A stretch of DNA of 35,664 nt, taken from contig JANXXI010000343.1 in assembly GCA_025350695.1 (NCBI GenBank), positions 1 to 35,664 on the forward strand, in the 5' to 3' direction. Of the stretch, positions 24,346 to 32,663 are shown one piece after another. A model generated the notes under the pieces. That model had not been told where the DNA came from and searched no databases. It saw nothing but the letters and a program-made list of their open reading frames with translations. Each line of letters opens with the position of its first letter. Positions within the stretch are counted from its first letter, which is position 1. The position numbers and the translations under genes were made by a program. Origin of the DNA: Acidobacteriota bacterium. Its GTDB lineage: Bacteria; Acidobacteriota; Terriglobia; Bryobacterales; Bryobacteraceae.

Positions 24346-25302
24346 ATGTTATTTGACGATAATTCGTTGAGCATCGGCCACACACCGCTGATTAAATTGA
24401 AGCGTGTGACGGCGGGCGCCGGCGCAACCGTACTGGCGAAGATCGAGGGCCGCAACCCGGCTTATTCGGTGAAATGCCGCATTGGCGCATCGATGATTTG
24501 GGACGCGGAAAAGAAGGGCTTACTGAAGCCGGGCGTCGAAATGGTGGAGCCCACTAGCGGAAACACCGGCATTGCGCTGGCCTTCGTCGCGGCGGCTCGC
24601 GGGTATGCCATCACATTGACAATGCCCGAGACCATGTCTCTGGAACGCCGCAAAGTGCTGAAGGCTTTTGGCGCGACTCTGGTTTTAACAGAGGGCTCTG
24701 CCGGCATGAAGGGTGCGATTGCCAAGGCGGAACAGATGGCGACATCCGACCCTGGCCGCTACTTGCTGCTGCAACAGTTCAAGAATCCCGCCAATCCGGA
24801 GATTCACTTCAAAACTACCGGTCCGGAGATTTGGGACGATACCGATGGCGGCATGGACGTGCTGGTTTCGGGCATTGGCACGGGCGGAACTATCACTGGC
24901 ATTTCGCGATACTTCAAGCAGGCCAAGGGGAAGAAGATAACATCCATCGGTGTTGAACCGTCGGCCAGTCCGGTAATCACGCAGACGCTGAAAGGCGAAG
25001 CTATTAAGCCTGGGCCCCACAAGATCCAAGGCATTGGCGCGGGTTTTATTCCGGATACTCTGGATCTTTCGATGGTAGACAGGGTGGAGCAGATCTCGAA
25101 CGAAGAATCGATAGAAATGGCGCGGCGACTGGCGAAGGAAGAAGGTATCCTTTGCGGAATCTCGTGCGGGGCGGCGGCTGCGGTGGCGATTCGTGTGGCT
25201 AAGGAACCGGAGATGAAAGGCAAAACGATAGTTGTGGTTCTGCCTGATTCCGGAGAACGCTATCTCAGTTCAGTCTTGTTTGAGGGGATGTTTAACGACT
25301 AA
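24346..25302 (+). CDS. cysK: Cysteine synthase A (O-acetylserine sulfhydrylase)
   Basis: A 318-residue PLP enzyme that makes cysteine from O-acetylserine and sulfide. The PLP lysine is Lys43 in [20 protein letters not shown], matching E. coli CysK even in the Cys after the Lys. Substrate loop [19 protein letters not shown] (about 68-86), phosphate-binding [10 protein letters not shown] (about 178-187), and the C-terminal [12 protein letters not shown] and [14 protein letters not shown] complete the fold. The ATG has GGGAGG nine bases before it, a strong site. It is in an operon-like pair with the Rrf2 regulator, and a hairpin follows the stop. Confidence 0.96.
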   Translation: MLFDDNSLSIGHTPLIKLKRVTAGAGATVLAKIEGRNPAYSVKCRIGASMIWDAEKKGLLKPGVEMVEPTSGNTGIALAFVAAARGYAITLTMPETMSLERRKVLKAFGATLVLTEGSAGMKGAIAKAEQMATSDPGRYLLLQQFKNPANPEIHFKTTGPEIWDDTDGGMDVLVSGIGTGGTITGISRYFKQAKGKKITSIGVEPSASPVITQTLKGEAIKPGPHKIQGIGAGFIPDTLDLSMVDRVEQISNEESIEMARRLAKEEGILCGISCGAAAAVAIRVAKEPEMKGKTIVVVLPDSGERYLSSVLFEGMFND

Positions 25303-25311
25303 GTGGTAATA

Positions 25312-25352
25312 AGCGGGCGTACTCTTGGGATTCAGGGGTGAGTGCGCCCGCT
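25312..25352 (+). terminator. Hairpin after cysK, likely terminator
   Basis: AGCGGGCGTAC (25312-25322) and GTGCGCCCGCT (25342-25352) pair over 11 bases with one G-U, around a 19-base loop, ten bases after the cysK stop. There is no following T tract, so termination may be partial or Rho-aided. Confidence 0.45.
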
Positions 25353-25442
25353 CGTCGTAACGGGGATTATATATGTAGCGAACGGACTAACCCTAAGGTT
25401 ACACTCATCTTAAAATTTTCGCGTTTCCCCTCAATTGTGGGT

Positions 25443-25518
25443 GGCGAATAAAGAGCGAAAATAGTTCTTGACTCCGCTAGGGGATTCACCTTATCATGGG
25501 GCGAATAGAGAGCGAAGA
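25443..25518 (+). repeat. Two 19-base direct repeats flanking the DUF72 promoter
   Basis: GGCGAATAAAGAGCGAAAA (25443-25461) and GGCGAATAGAGAGCGAAGA (25500-25518) differ at two positions and lie 57 bases apart. One is directly upstream of the -35 box, the other at the likely transcript start, an arrangement seen for regulator binding sites that act by looping or by paired sites. Confidence 0.5.
25468..25496 (+). promoter_or_regulatory. Candidate sigma70-like promoter of the DUF72 gene
   Basis: TTGACT (25468-25473) and TTATCA (25491-25496) are 17 bases apart, each close to consensus. The transcript would start near 25503, which excludes the in-frame ATG at 25496 and supports the start at 25529. 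Confidence 0.5.
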
Positions 25519-25528
25519 GAGTACCCAT

Positions 25529-26374
25529 ATGGCAAACGTTAAGCCCACTTCGAATATCCGAACCGGTCCGGCCGGATGGCTGCATCCTCACTGGCAAGGC
25601 GTCATTTACCCCAAGGCCGCTCCAAAGGGATTTCATCCTCTGGAGTTTCTGGCCAAACGTTTCGACACGGTCGAAATCAACACGAACATGCATCAGCCCT
25701 TGCGGCCGGAGCTGTCGCACATGTGGCTGGACAAGGCTGCTTGCAACCCGAATTTTCAATTCACTGCGCGGCTGGCCCGCCAGTTCACGCATGACCGTTC
25801 GTTGGAACCACAGGCGGTGACGCAATTCTGCGATGGCCTGCGACCGCTGCAAAAAGCTGGAAAGCTAGGGGCAGTGGCGATGCAGTTCCCGTGGGCCTTT
25901 CGCTATACCGAAGAGAATCGCGAATTCTTCATTAAGCTGCGGCGCGCCTTTTCCGAGTTTCCTCTAGTCGCTGAGTTCCGTCATGCCAGTTGGATGCTGG
26001 ATGAAGCGCTTGGAACCTTGATAGACTATCGCGTCGGGTTCGTGAATATCGACCAGTCCGAGGGTGTAAAGGCTATGCCTCCGACTTCTTTCCTGACCAC
26101 CGCTGTTGGCTATGTGCGCTTGAACGGACGGCAACAGCGGAACTGGTTCCAAGACTTCGGCGCGCAGGCTGGGGATCAAACTCCCGTCGATTATCTGTAC
26201 GGCGCGGCTGAACTTGCGGAGTGGAAGCAACGGATCGAACACATTACCAAGTTTGCTCCCTCAACCTATGTGATTTTCAACAACGATGGGGGAGGAAGAA
26301 GCGTGGTGAATGCGCTGCAGATGCAGGCTATGCTGAAGCCGCGTGTGGATGTTCTGATGCCCGCCGCGGCGTAG
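25529..26374 (+). CDS. DUF72 (YecE-like) family protein
   Basis: A 281-residue cytoplasmic DUF72 protein with a TIM-barrel-like fold of unknown activity. It shows IRTGPAGWLHPHWQGVIYP (compare the family GTSGWxYxxWxGxFYP), FDTVEINTNMHQ, FTARLARQFTHD, LGAVAMQFPWAFRYTEEN, FPLVAEFRHASWM, and the C-terminal YVIFNNDGGGRSVVNALQM. The usual Ser/Trp-Ser-Tyr near the start is replaced by Ala-Gly-Trp-Leu-His. Start 25529 has GAGAG seven bases upstream and fits the promoter, so it is preferred over the ATG at 25496. It stands alone between the cysK hairpin and the S46 terminator. Confidence 0.92.
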   Translation: MANVKPTSNIRTGPAGWLHPHWQGVIYPKAAPKGFHPLEFLAKRFDTVEINTNMHQPLRPELSHMWLDKAACNPNFQFTARLARQFTHDRSLEPQAVTQFCDGLRPLQKAGKLGAVAMQFPWAFRYTEENREFFIKLRRAFSEFPLVAEFRHASWMLDEALGTLIDYRVGFVNIDQSEGVKAMPPTSFLTTAVGYVRLNGRQQRNWFQDFGAQAGDQTPVDYLYGAAELAEWKQRIEHITKFAPSTYVIFNNDGGGRSVVNALQMQAMLKPRVDVLMPAAA

Positions 26375-26405
26375 ATTTTTCTCCCTGACAGTAAAGATGT
26401 ATTTC

Positions 26406-26451
26406 GAGCCGGCGACTGCCTAGACGACCGGGTAGCCGCGGGCTCTTTTTT
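26406..26451 (+). terminator. Terminator after the DUF72 gene, overlapping the S46 stop codon
   Basis: GAGCC (26406-26410) pairs with GGCTC (26441-26445), with further imperfect pairing inside (GGC with GCC), and is followed by TTTTTT to 26451. This is a standard intrinsic terminator for the plus strand, and the T tract includes the last base of the convergent peptidase stop codon. Confidence 0.65.
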
Positions 26452-28516
26452 ATCGGGATTGTTCAATTTCGCGAAGCACATTATCCGCCTTATAAACCTT
26501 CTTCAACGACTCCAGGATAATCTGGCTGGCCACGTGGACCGACCGTTCCCGCACATCGCGGTATACATAGTTGTTCGGCAACCCTTCAATATTTCCATCA
26601 AACAAAATGCCAATTAACTCGCCCTTCTTGTTGATGGTGGGGCTGCCGGAATTTCCGCCGTGGGTATCGGCGGTGCTGACGAAGTTAAATGATGTTGCGG
26701 GCGAAAGCAAAGGCCGAGCCTTCATCCATGATTCCGGTAATTCGTACGGCTCCTTCCCTGTCACTTTGGGCCAGAGTCCCGAAGTGCGGGTGGTCCAATC
26801 TCTCCGCTCTCCCTTGTCGTCTCGGTAGCCCGCTATTTTGGCGTAGCTTAGCCGCAGCGTAAAGGTGGCGTCGGGATATTCCGTGGATCCGTAGGCCGCG
26901 AATCGCGCCTGCGCAATTTTGCTGTAGGAGGCGGTGAGCACGGCCTCAACCTTATCCTGGTACATGGTGCGAAGCCGGCGGCTTTCGGGATCAATTAGTT
27001 TCGCGAGTTTGATCAGTGGGTCATCGGAGGCGGCCACGCTGGACAGGTTTTCCCCCAGACCCTTGCGCACCTTGGGATCCATCAGCTTAGAATTGTCCAC
27101 GTAATATTCGGCAGCTTGTTTTGGCGTGCGTCCGCCAAGCATCTTTGCGACAAGCTCGTCGTTCGGCAAAACTCGCTGCATTTGGGCGAACGATTCCTCA
27201 AACATTAGCTTTTCAAGAGAAGGATAAATGGGGGCCTCCGAATAGAGCGAGCTTTCAAGCTGAGGCAACATTGTATCGGTGTAGCCACGCAGTCTCTCGG
27301 CATTCGGCTTCTTCTTTTCTTCAGCGAGGCGCACCAGCGTTTTTGCCTTCATGAACATTTCAGAACCGGCGATACCGCGAGCTTCAAGCATCCAATAGCG
27401 CCGGTAAAAGGTCTGGTAGAATTTGTAGGCTCCAGCCACGTCGTCCCAGGCTTTCCCAAACTCCCGATTCTTTTCCGGATTGTCGCGAATGGACGCAATC
27501 AACTTGTTTTCGTCCTCTCGCTTCTTGCCGACTAAAGATGGGTCGTCCAACCCGCGCTTAAACCCGCTGTAGGCTTTGTAGGAATTTTGGAAACTCAACA
27601 GCAGGTCACGGGCGATGCGCTTTTGTTCGGGGTTCTCTTCTCCGAATTTCAGCAGTTTGGAGATAATCCCCTCATACAGTGGAAAGCGGAGCTTGAATTC
27701 AACGTCGCGCGTGAATTCCAAGGCTGCGACGGTATCCAGGCGATTGGTTTTACCGGGATGGCCGGTGACGAACACAAGCTCCCCGTCTCGCGCGCCAGGC
27801 TTCGACCACTTAAAATACTCCATGGGTTTCACTGGCTTGTTGTTTTCATAGGCGCGGAAAAATGCGAAATCCAAGCAATAACGCGGATAGGTGAAGTTGT
27901 CCGGATCGCCCCCAAACGCCGCTATGGCCTCTTCAGGCGCGAAAACCAACCGGATGTCTGTGTACTTCTTGTACTGATAGAGATGATATTGGCCGCCGGA
28001 ATAGAGCGTCACGACATCGCAGCGGTTCCCTGTGGTCTTGTTACAAGCCGACTCCAGATTGGTCATGTTTGCTTTGCGCTTGATGTTGGCGTCCTGGCTT
28101 GGCGTGCCGGGCTTCACCCCTTCTCTAACTTTTGAAGTGACATCTTCCATGGAAAGCAGAACATTAATTTCCAAATCCGCGCACTTCTTTTCTTCCGCGA
28201 AGTTACGCGCCAGAAAGCCGTTGGCGATGTAATTGTTCTCTTTCGATCCCAACTGGTAAATACATTCTGATCCGACATGGTGATTTGTAAACAACAATCC
28301 CTCTTTAGAAACAAAGGAGCCAGAGCCGCCGTTGTTGAACCGGACCGATGCTAGCCTCATTTTGTCGAGGAAAGAATCCTTCAGATCGAAGCCATACTTG
28401 GATTTGATTGTCGCCTTCGGGGCTTGATTGAAAAGCCACATACCTTCTTCAGCCAGGCTGACCGCGGGCAGAAGGAGGCAATATAATGCTGGTGTGAGAT
28501 TACGCATCGCACTCAT
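26450..28516 (-). CDS. S46 family dipeptidyl-peptidase, DPP7-like
   Basis: An exported serine peptidase of about 688 residues that removes dipeptides from N-termini. Signal peptide: MRNLTPALYCLLLPAVSLA. Catalytic His is in FTNHHVGSECIYQ, and catalytic Ser in DTHGGNSGSPTIN; the N-terminal EEGMWLFNQAP and the middle FAFFRAYENNKP are typical of S46. Eighteen residues after the Ser the sequence reads FDGN; DPP7 has this Gly, whereas DPP11 (Asp/Glu-specific) has Arg there, so preference for hydrophobic P1 residues is expected. Several starts are possible (28558, 28516, 28507); 28516 or 28507 place the signal peptide first. The enzyme probably helps feed on extracellular protein. Confidence 0.92.
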   Translation of the reverse strand: MSAMRNLTPALYCLLLPAVSLAEEGMWLFNQAPKATIKSKYGFDLKDSFLDKMRLASVRFNNGGSGSFVSKEGLLFTNHHVGSECIYQLGSKENNYIANGFLARNFAEEKKCADLEINVLLSMEDVTSKVREGVKPGTPSQDANIKRKANMTNLESACNKTTGNRCDVVTLYSGGQYHLYQYKKYTDIRLVFAPEEAIAAFGGDPDNFTYPRYCLDFAFFRAYENNKPVKPMEYFKWSKPGARDGELVFVTGHPGKTNRLDTVAALEFTRDVEFKLRFPLYEGIISKLLKFGEENPEQKRIARDLLLSFQNSYKAYSGFKRGLDDPSLVGKKREDENKLIASIRDNPEKNREFGKAWDDVAGAYKFYQTFYRRYWMLEARGIAGSEMFMKAKTLVRLAEEKKKPNAERLRGYTDTMLPQLESSLYSEAPIYPSLEKLMFEESFAQMQRVLPNDELVAKMLGGRTPKQAAEYYVDNSKLMDPKVRKGLGENLSSVAASDDPLIKLAKLIDPESRRLRTMYQDKVEAVLTASYSKIAQARFAAYGSTEYPDATFTLRLSYAKIAGYRDDKGERRDWTTRTSGLWPKVTGKEPYELPESWMKARPLLSPATSFNFVSTADTHGGNSGSPTINKKGELIGILFDGNIEGLPNNYVYRDVRERSVHVASQIILESLKKVYKADNVLREIEQSR

Positions 28517-28691
28517 ATTGTGACAATTAACCGTCCAGAAGGGAAGCCAGGACCCCATTAGCCATATTTTTTAACATGCCTTAAGTATATTTATTATCAG
28601 CAGCTTATGGTCGAACTACGGTTTTACCATGGTGTACAAATCTATACCCTGTATGAGATAATTTTTTGTTATAAGTGAGTTTCGAGTTAAG
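28517..28691. promoter_or_regulatory. AT-rich divergent promoter region
   Basis: The stretch between the S46 and ATP-grasp genes is clearly richer in A and T than its surroundings and contains several -10-like boxes (GATAAT at 28657, TTATAA at 28669 for the plus strand; GATAAT on the minus strand at 28598-28593). No well-spaced -35 partners are evident, so the exact promoters are not assigned. Confidence 0.4.
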
Positions 28692-30047
28692 ATGACTCAA
28701 CATAGCGAGGCGGTTGCCCGCTACCATAAACTACTGGAATCTGAAGCATTTAAGGACCTTGGGTGGGTTGGCGAACTTCGTCAGGCCATGGAAGAGAAAG
28801 GCCTTATTGTCTCCACACGACCGGTTTCCCCCTTTCTGCGCCCACACTTCGTGGCAAAGCGGCAGTACGACCACCTGACGAAAGATTCCGAGACGCTTTT
28901 TTCGGCTATCAATCGTATGAAGATGGCGGCGCTAAGCAATCCGCAATTAATGGCCAGAATGGAGTTGCTTCCAGCCGAGAAGATGCTTGCCACAACGGAC
29001 CCCGGATATGCGGAGCTAGCTTCGATGAGCACGCTTGAAGCGAGCGCCGAAAATGGTTCGATGCATTTTCTGAACTATCAGGCTTCGGCGCCTTATGGAG
29101 TGATTTATTCAGAAATTCTTTCCGATCTGTTCCATGATTGCGGCCCAATGAAGGAATTCCGAAAGAAACAAAAGCTAAGCAAGGTTAGTGGCCTGAAATA
29201 TTTCCTAAACGCCATGCTGAAAGCCTGGAAGGAATTCGGGCAGAAGAAGAAACCTCAGATCGCTATTCTGGAGTTTAAGCAGCCTTTTCCAACTATGGAA
29301 TCGAATGAACACGTGCTGCTGGCGGAATATCTGCGCAAGGCTGGTTACGCGGCTGAAGTGGTTTCCCCGGAACAGTTGGAATATAAAAATGGTGTTCTGC
29401 GCAAGGGAGAATTTGTCATCGATCTGGTATTGCGCCGGGTCAATGCACAGGATTTTGTGATCCGCTACGATTTGTCGCAGCCGCTTGTGCGCGCCTATCG
29501 TGACCGGGCTGTTTGCGTCGTGAATAATTTCCGCGCCGAGATTGCTCAAAAACGGGCAATTTTTGAGTTGCTGACCGATGATAATTTGACCTCCAAGTTC
29601 CCTGCGGCGGAACGGAAAGCGATTCGCGACATGGTGCCTTGGACTCGCGTGGTTCGCTCCGCGAATACTAATTGGCGCGGCGCGATCGTTGATTTGCCGG
29701 AGTACATCCTGGCCAATCGCGAGAACCTTGTGATGCGTCCTAATGACGAAACCGCCGAACAAAATACTTACGACGGTGCAGCGATGGATGATCATTCCTG
29801 GCAACGCGCGCTGAAAACGGCTGTTCGGAATCCTTATGTGGTGCAGGAGAAGACTCCCACTGCTACCGATAAGTTCCCAGTGCAATTGTATGGTGGGCTT
29901 GAAATGAAAGAAATGCGGATTGACATGTTTGCCCATGCCTATCAGGGCAAGGTGCAGTCGGCTTCGACATATCTTTCGACGGCTTCGCCTTCAGGGTTTT
30001 CGAGTATTGAGGGTGTTGTCCCGACGTTTGTGTTGGAAAGCCGGTAG
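28692..30047 (+). CDS. Circularly permuted ATP-grasp-like protein
   Basis: A 451-residue cytoplasmic protein whose C-terminal half resembles circularly permuted ATP-grasp ligases (DUF404/glutathionylspermidine synthase-like). Supporting motifs are VCVVNNFRAEIAQKRAIFELLTDD (about 274-297), NLVMRPNDETAEQNTYDG with W370 and NPYVVQEK (380-387), and LYGGLEMKEMRIDMFAHAY. ATP-grasp enzymes join an acid to an amine or thiol with ATP; the substrates are unknown. The N-terminal 180 residues, mostly helical, do not match anything I know. The ATG at 28692 lacks a strong ribosome site. It is divergent from the S46 peptidase and has no carboxylate-amine partner enzyme nearby. Confidence 0.78.
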   Translation: MTQHSEAVARYHKLLESEAFKDLGWVGELRQAMEEKGLIVSTRPVSPFLRPHFVAKRQYDHLTKDSETLFSAINRMKMAALSNPQLMARMELLPAEKMLATTDPGYAELASMSTLEASAENGSMHFLNYQASAPYGVIYSEILSDLFHDCGPMKEFRKKQKLSKVSGLKYFLNAMLKAWKEFGQKKKPQIAILEFKQPFPTMESNEHVLLAEYLRKAGYAAEVVSPEQLEYKNGVLRKGEFVIDLVLRRVNAQDFVIRYDLSQPLVRAYRDRAVCVVNNFRAEIAQKRAIFELLTDDNLTSKFPAAERKAIRDMVPWTRVVRSANTNWRGAIVDLPEYILANRENLVMRPNDETAEQNTYDGAAMDDHSWQRALKTAVRNPYVVQEKTPTATDKFPVQLYGGLEMKEMRIDMFAHAYQGKVQSASTYLSTASPSGFSSIEGVVPTFVLESR

Positions 30048-30119
30048 TTCGCCGCATTGTGGGCGATCCGCTAATGCATGTGACTGTCATACCGCTTGGC
30101 GGCGTGAAGGAAATTATCC

Positions 30120-31578
30120 TTAGCGAGCGGCCTCTCGTCCAAACTCAAGCTCCAATTGAGCATAAAGAGAAATCACCGGATTGGCGCTCCGAGTAAGATG
30201 ACCTAGAAGCCATGCCTTCTCATGCTCGTCGCGGCTTGCTTTGAGGCGGTCAAACACCATCCGAATTGCGGCATACCAGAAATTTCTGCTCTCCATTCCG
30301 GCATACCGCTGTTCAAGAAATCGTAGATGGCTTTCCATTGACCGATTACGCCCGTCTTCCGTTGGAGCTAACTCCGCAAGGTTCTGATACGTATGGGAAA
30401 CAACAAATATGTAGTCTTCCGCGGTTTCTTCCTCGGACTCCTTCCAACCCTCAATCAGCTTCATGGTTGCGTCATACCGGCTTCGCCATGCCTCCGTATT
30501 ACGCTCCTCCAATGTCCATTTTCTAGGTTGCCCCAAAACGGCGGCGCGGTTCCCATGGTTAAGCCACTGAAGCGCGCTTAGAACTTCCTTTCCGCGATTC
30601 GAGCGCCAAGCAAACTCATTCTTGAACGTGCCTTCGTCTTCGCCCGGTCTCACTTCGCTTTCAGCGATCAGCCGGTAAATCGCGCCTTCCTTGTCAATGC
30701 GGGCTATCAACCCATTGAAGTTCGAAGCCGCCTTGGACATTTGACCGGCAGGGGGCATATTGTCATGGCAGCGGGGCCCACTGAGCCGGCGAACAAGATA
30801 TGAGCGGAGAGCCGGAAGGATCACCACCGCATTATTCAGCTCTGGTGAAGCTCCAGGTACGGCCATGGCCTCCGTAGCCCCAAACGTTCGATCATCTCCG
30901 CTTACTTGATCAAGCACCGTTGCGAACTTACCGGCTAATGACATCCGTTGATTCGGCTGCAGGTTTGCGCTCAAAATAAGATGAAGAGCCGGCTCCACTT
31001 GTGCAGGAGATTTTACTGTAAGGATTATGCGGTCTAAGAACCGGATATGTTCTTCTGCTTTCCGTTGCTTGTCCGTAAAGGCAGAGTCAAAAATCTTTCC
31101 TGCCAGCCGGTAGAAGACCTTCAAGTCAGGTATGTTCACATCCCTGACAGGTGCGCGCGGCGATCTCAGGCAACCGAATGCGCTCGAACAATTCGAGCCC
31201 CCGTGCGCGATCAATCAATAGCATCGCTTCCACGGCTTGTGATTGAAGCGTCAGCGCTTCTAGATCGTTCGGATAAAATTTTAGATAAGTACGGGAATCG
31301 GTGGAAAGCCCGATCACTTGTTGGCGATATGGCAGTTGAGCGTGGCCGGCAAAATGAAAAGCTTCCTCAATCAATTCGATTTTCGATTTCGCATCCGCGA
31401 TCAGCGGTCTTTGGGCGATCCGAAGGAGAGCAGTGGCGGCGAACTCAGGCGGCAATGTCCGGGCACGGTCTACAAACCTGAGTGCTTGAAAAGACCGCTC
31501 TTTTTTGGCCGGGATCTCTTGGCTTACTCCAAATGAGTTCAGAGCCAACAGAATAAGCACGCCTGTTCTGGCTATCAT
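30120..31578 (-). pseudogene. Secreted acidobacterial-type protein interrupted by a one-base frameshift
   Basis: Two overlapping minus-strand frames make one protein of about 485 residues. The first (31578 to 31126) has a signal peptide (MIARTGVLILLALNSFGVSQ) and the helical block RTLPPEFAATALLRIAQRPL, and ends at CQGCEHT. The second (to 30120) is only coherent from DVNIPDLKVFYRLAGKIF onward, in the neighbouring frame, and ends ELEFGREAAR. Removing one G from the GGG at 31142-31144 joins them as RTCQDVNIPDLKVFY. From memory, related acidobacterial proteins continue through this junction in one frame. The mature part is alpha-helical, TPR-like in feel. Either the gene is broken or the base is a sequencing error. 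Confidence 0.72.
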
Positions 31579-31733
31579 AAATGCTAAGACGGATGTGGCT
31601 CAAGGAAAGTTTAACACAAAGGTGTAATCCACATGCGGCAAAGCCAGACACACCACGGCGGCAAAGCGCCGAGAATTCAACCGGGATGCTTTTGCTTCTC
31701 ATCGCCCTGGTACTGTAGCCGATCTGTTGGCAA

Positions 31734-32663
31734 CTAACCCTTCTCCACAGACACTTCGGTCCGCAAATTTGCCACACCTGCTGTATACCGCGAATCACTC
31801 ACCGAAAAAGCAACGGCATCCTCCATCCAGTCATGCCATACCCCATCCGGATCGTGCGACGCCACGGTCAGCGTATACTCCTTTGGACAAAGCGCAACGA
31901 CGAATCGGAAGGTTATCCGCCTCGCATCACCAGCCTTGCACGGCCCCAGCTTAAGCCCTTCCAGTTGCGTGTTGGTGCCATAAACCTCGAATCCGATCCG
32001 GGTCCGAATCATAATGCCCACCACCGGGTCTTCCACAGGGGCGGTGAATTCAACGCTCACCCTAACAGACACTGGCTCCCCGCTGACAAGATTCACTGCG
32101 TGGTTGCCGGTTCCGTCTAAAATCTCTAGCTTTTGGATCTTCGCCCGGCCGTCGCCGCGCCGAAGTGTCGGATGTAATTCCGCAACCGCTGTATGCGCGC
32201 GCAACTGCTTTGAGATCGCAGTACGGTAGCGGGAGATCACGTCGCGCGGGTCACCCTGCTGAACGATCTTGCCCTGCGCCATCCACCAAACTTCGTCGGC
32301 AACATCCAACAAGAATTCCAATTCGTGGGAGACCAGCAGAATGCTTGCCCCCTCGCGACGCTGCTTTTCAATATCGTTCAATGCGCGAACACGGGTCGGC
32401 GCGTCCTTCAGTGCGAATGTATGAAAGATTGCAATCGTCTGCGCCGCGCCAATTTCCAGATTGTCGGCCGGTCCGAGTAATTGGGCCGATTCGTCGACCA
32501 GCGCCTCGCCGGAATCCGGCCTAGCTTGCCCCGTCGCAAGGCGAAGCAATTCAATTTGCCCCGAACCATCGTTGCCAACAATTCCGATCACTGCGCCGCC
32601 TGGAGCGGAGACGCTACACTGTTGAAGCGGGCCGTAACAGGCGCCGCTTAGCTGAATGCTCAT
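31734..32663 (-). CDS. Degenerate ABC ATPase with Wzt-type C-terminal domain
   Basis: A 309-residue protein. Residues 1-150 are an ABC ATPase cut down to its ends: Walker-A-like GNDGSGQIELL (30-40) has Gln in place of the essential Lys, the LSGG signature and a Walker B Asp-Glu are missing, but the H-loop region ASILLVSHELEFLLDVADEVWWM (106-128) and GKIVQQGDP remain. Residues ~170-309 resemble the Wzt C-terminal carbohydrate-binding domain, with VVGIMIRTRIGFEVYGTNT and YTLTVASHDPDGVWHDW. Wzt exports O-antigen and reads its capped end. This version probably cannot hydrolyse ATP and may only bind glycan. The start at 32663 is the ATG fitting the ABC fold. Confidence 0.82.
   Translation of the reverse strand: MSIQLSGACYGPLQQCSVSAPGGAVIGIVGNDGSGQIELLRLATGQARPDSGEALVDESAQLLGPADNLEIGAAQTIAIFHTFALKDAPTRVRALNDIEKQRREGASILLVSHELEFLLDVADEVWWMAQGKIVQQGDPRDVISRYRTAISKQLRAHTAVAELHPTLRRGDGRAKIQKLEILDGTGNHAVNLVSGEPVSVRVSVEFTAPVEDPVVGIMIRTRIGFEVYGTNTQLEGLKLGPCKAGDARRITFRFVVALCPKEYTLTVASHDPDGVWHDWMEDAVAFSVSDSRYTAGVANLRTEVSVEKG

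Noticed and set aside
29205-29936. A 243-codon minus-strand frame
   Set aside because: Antisense to the ATP-grasp gene; no domain or signal.
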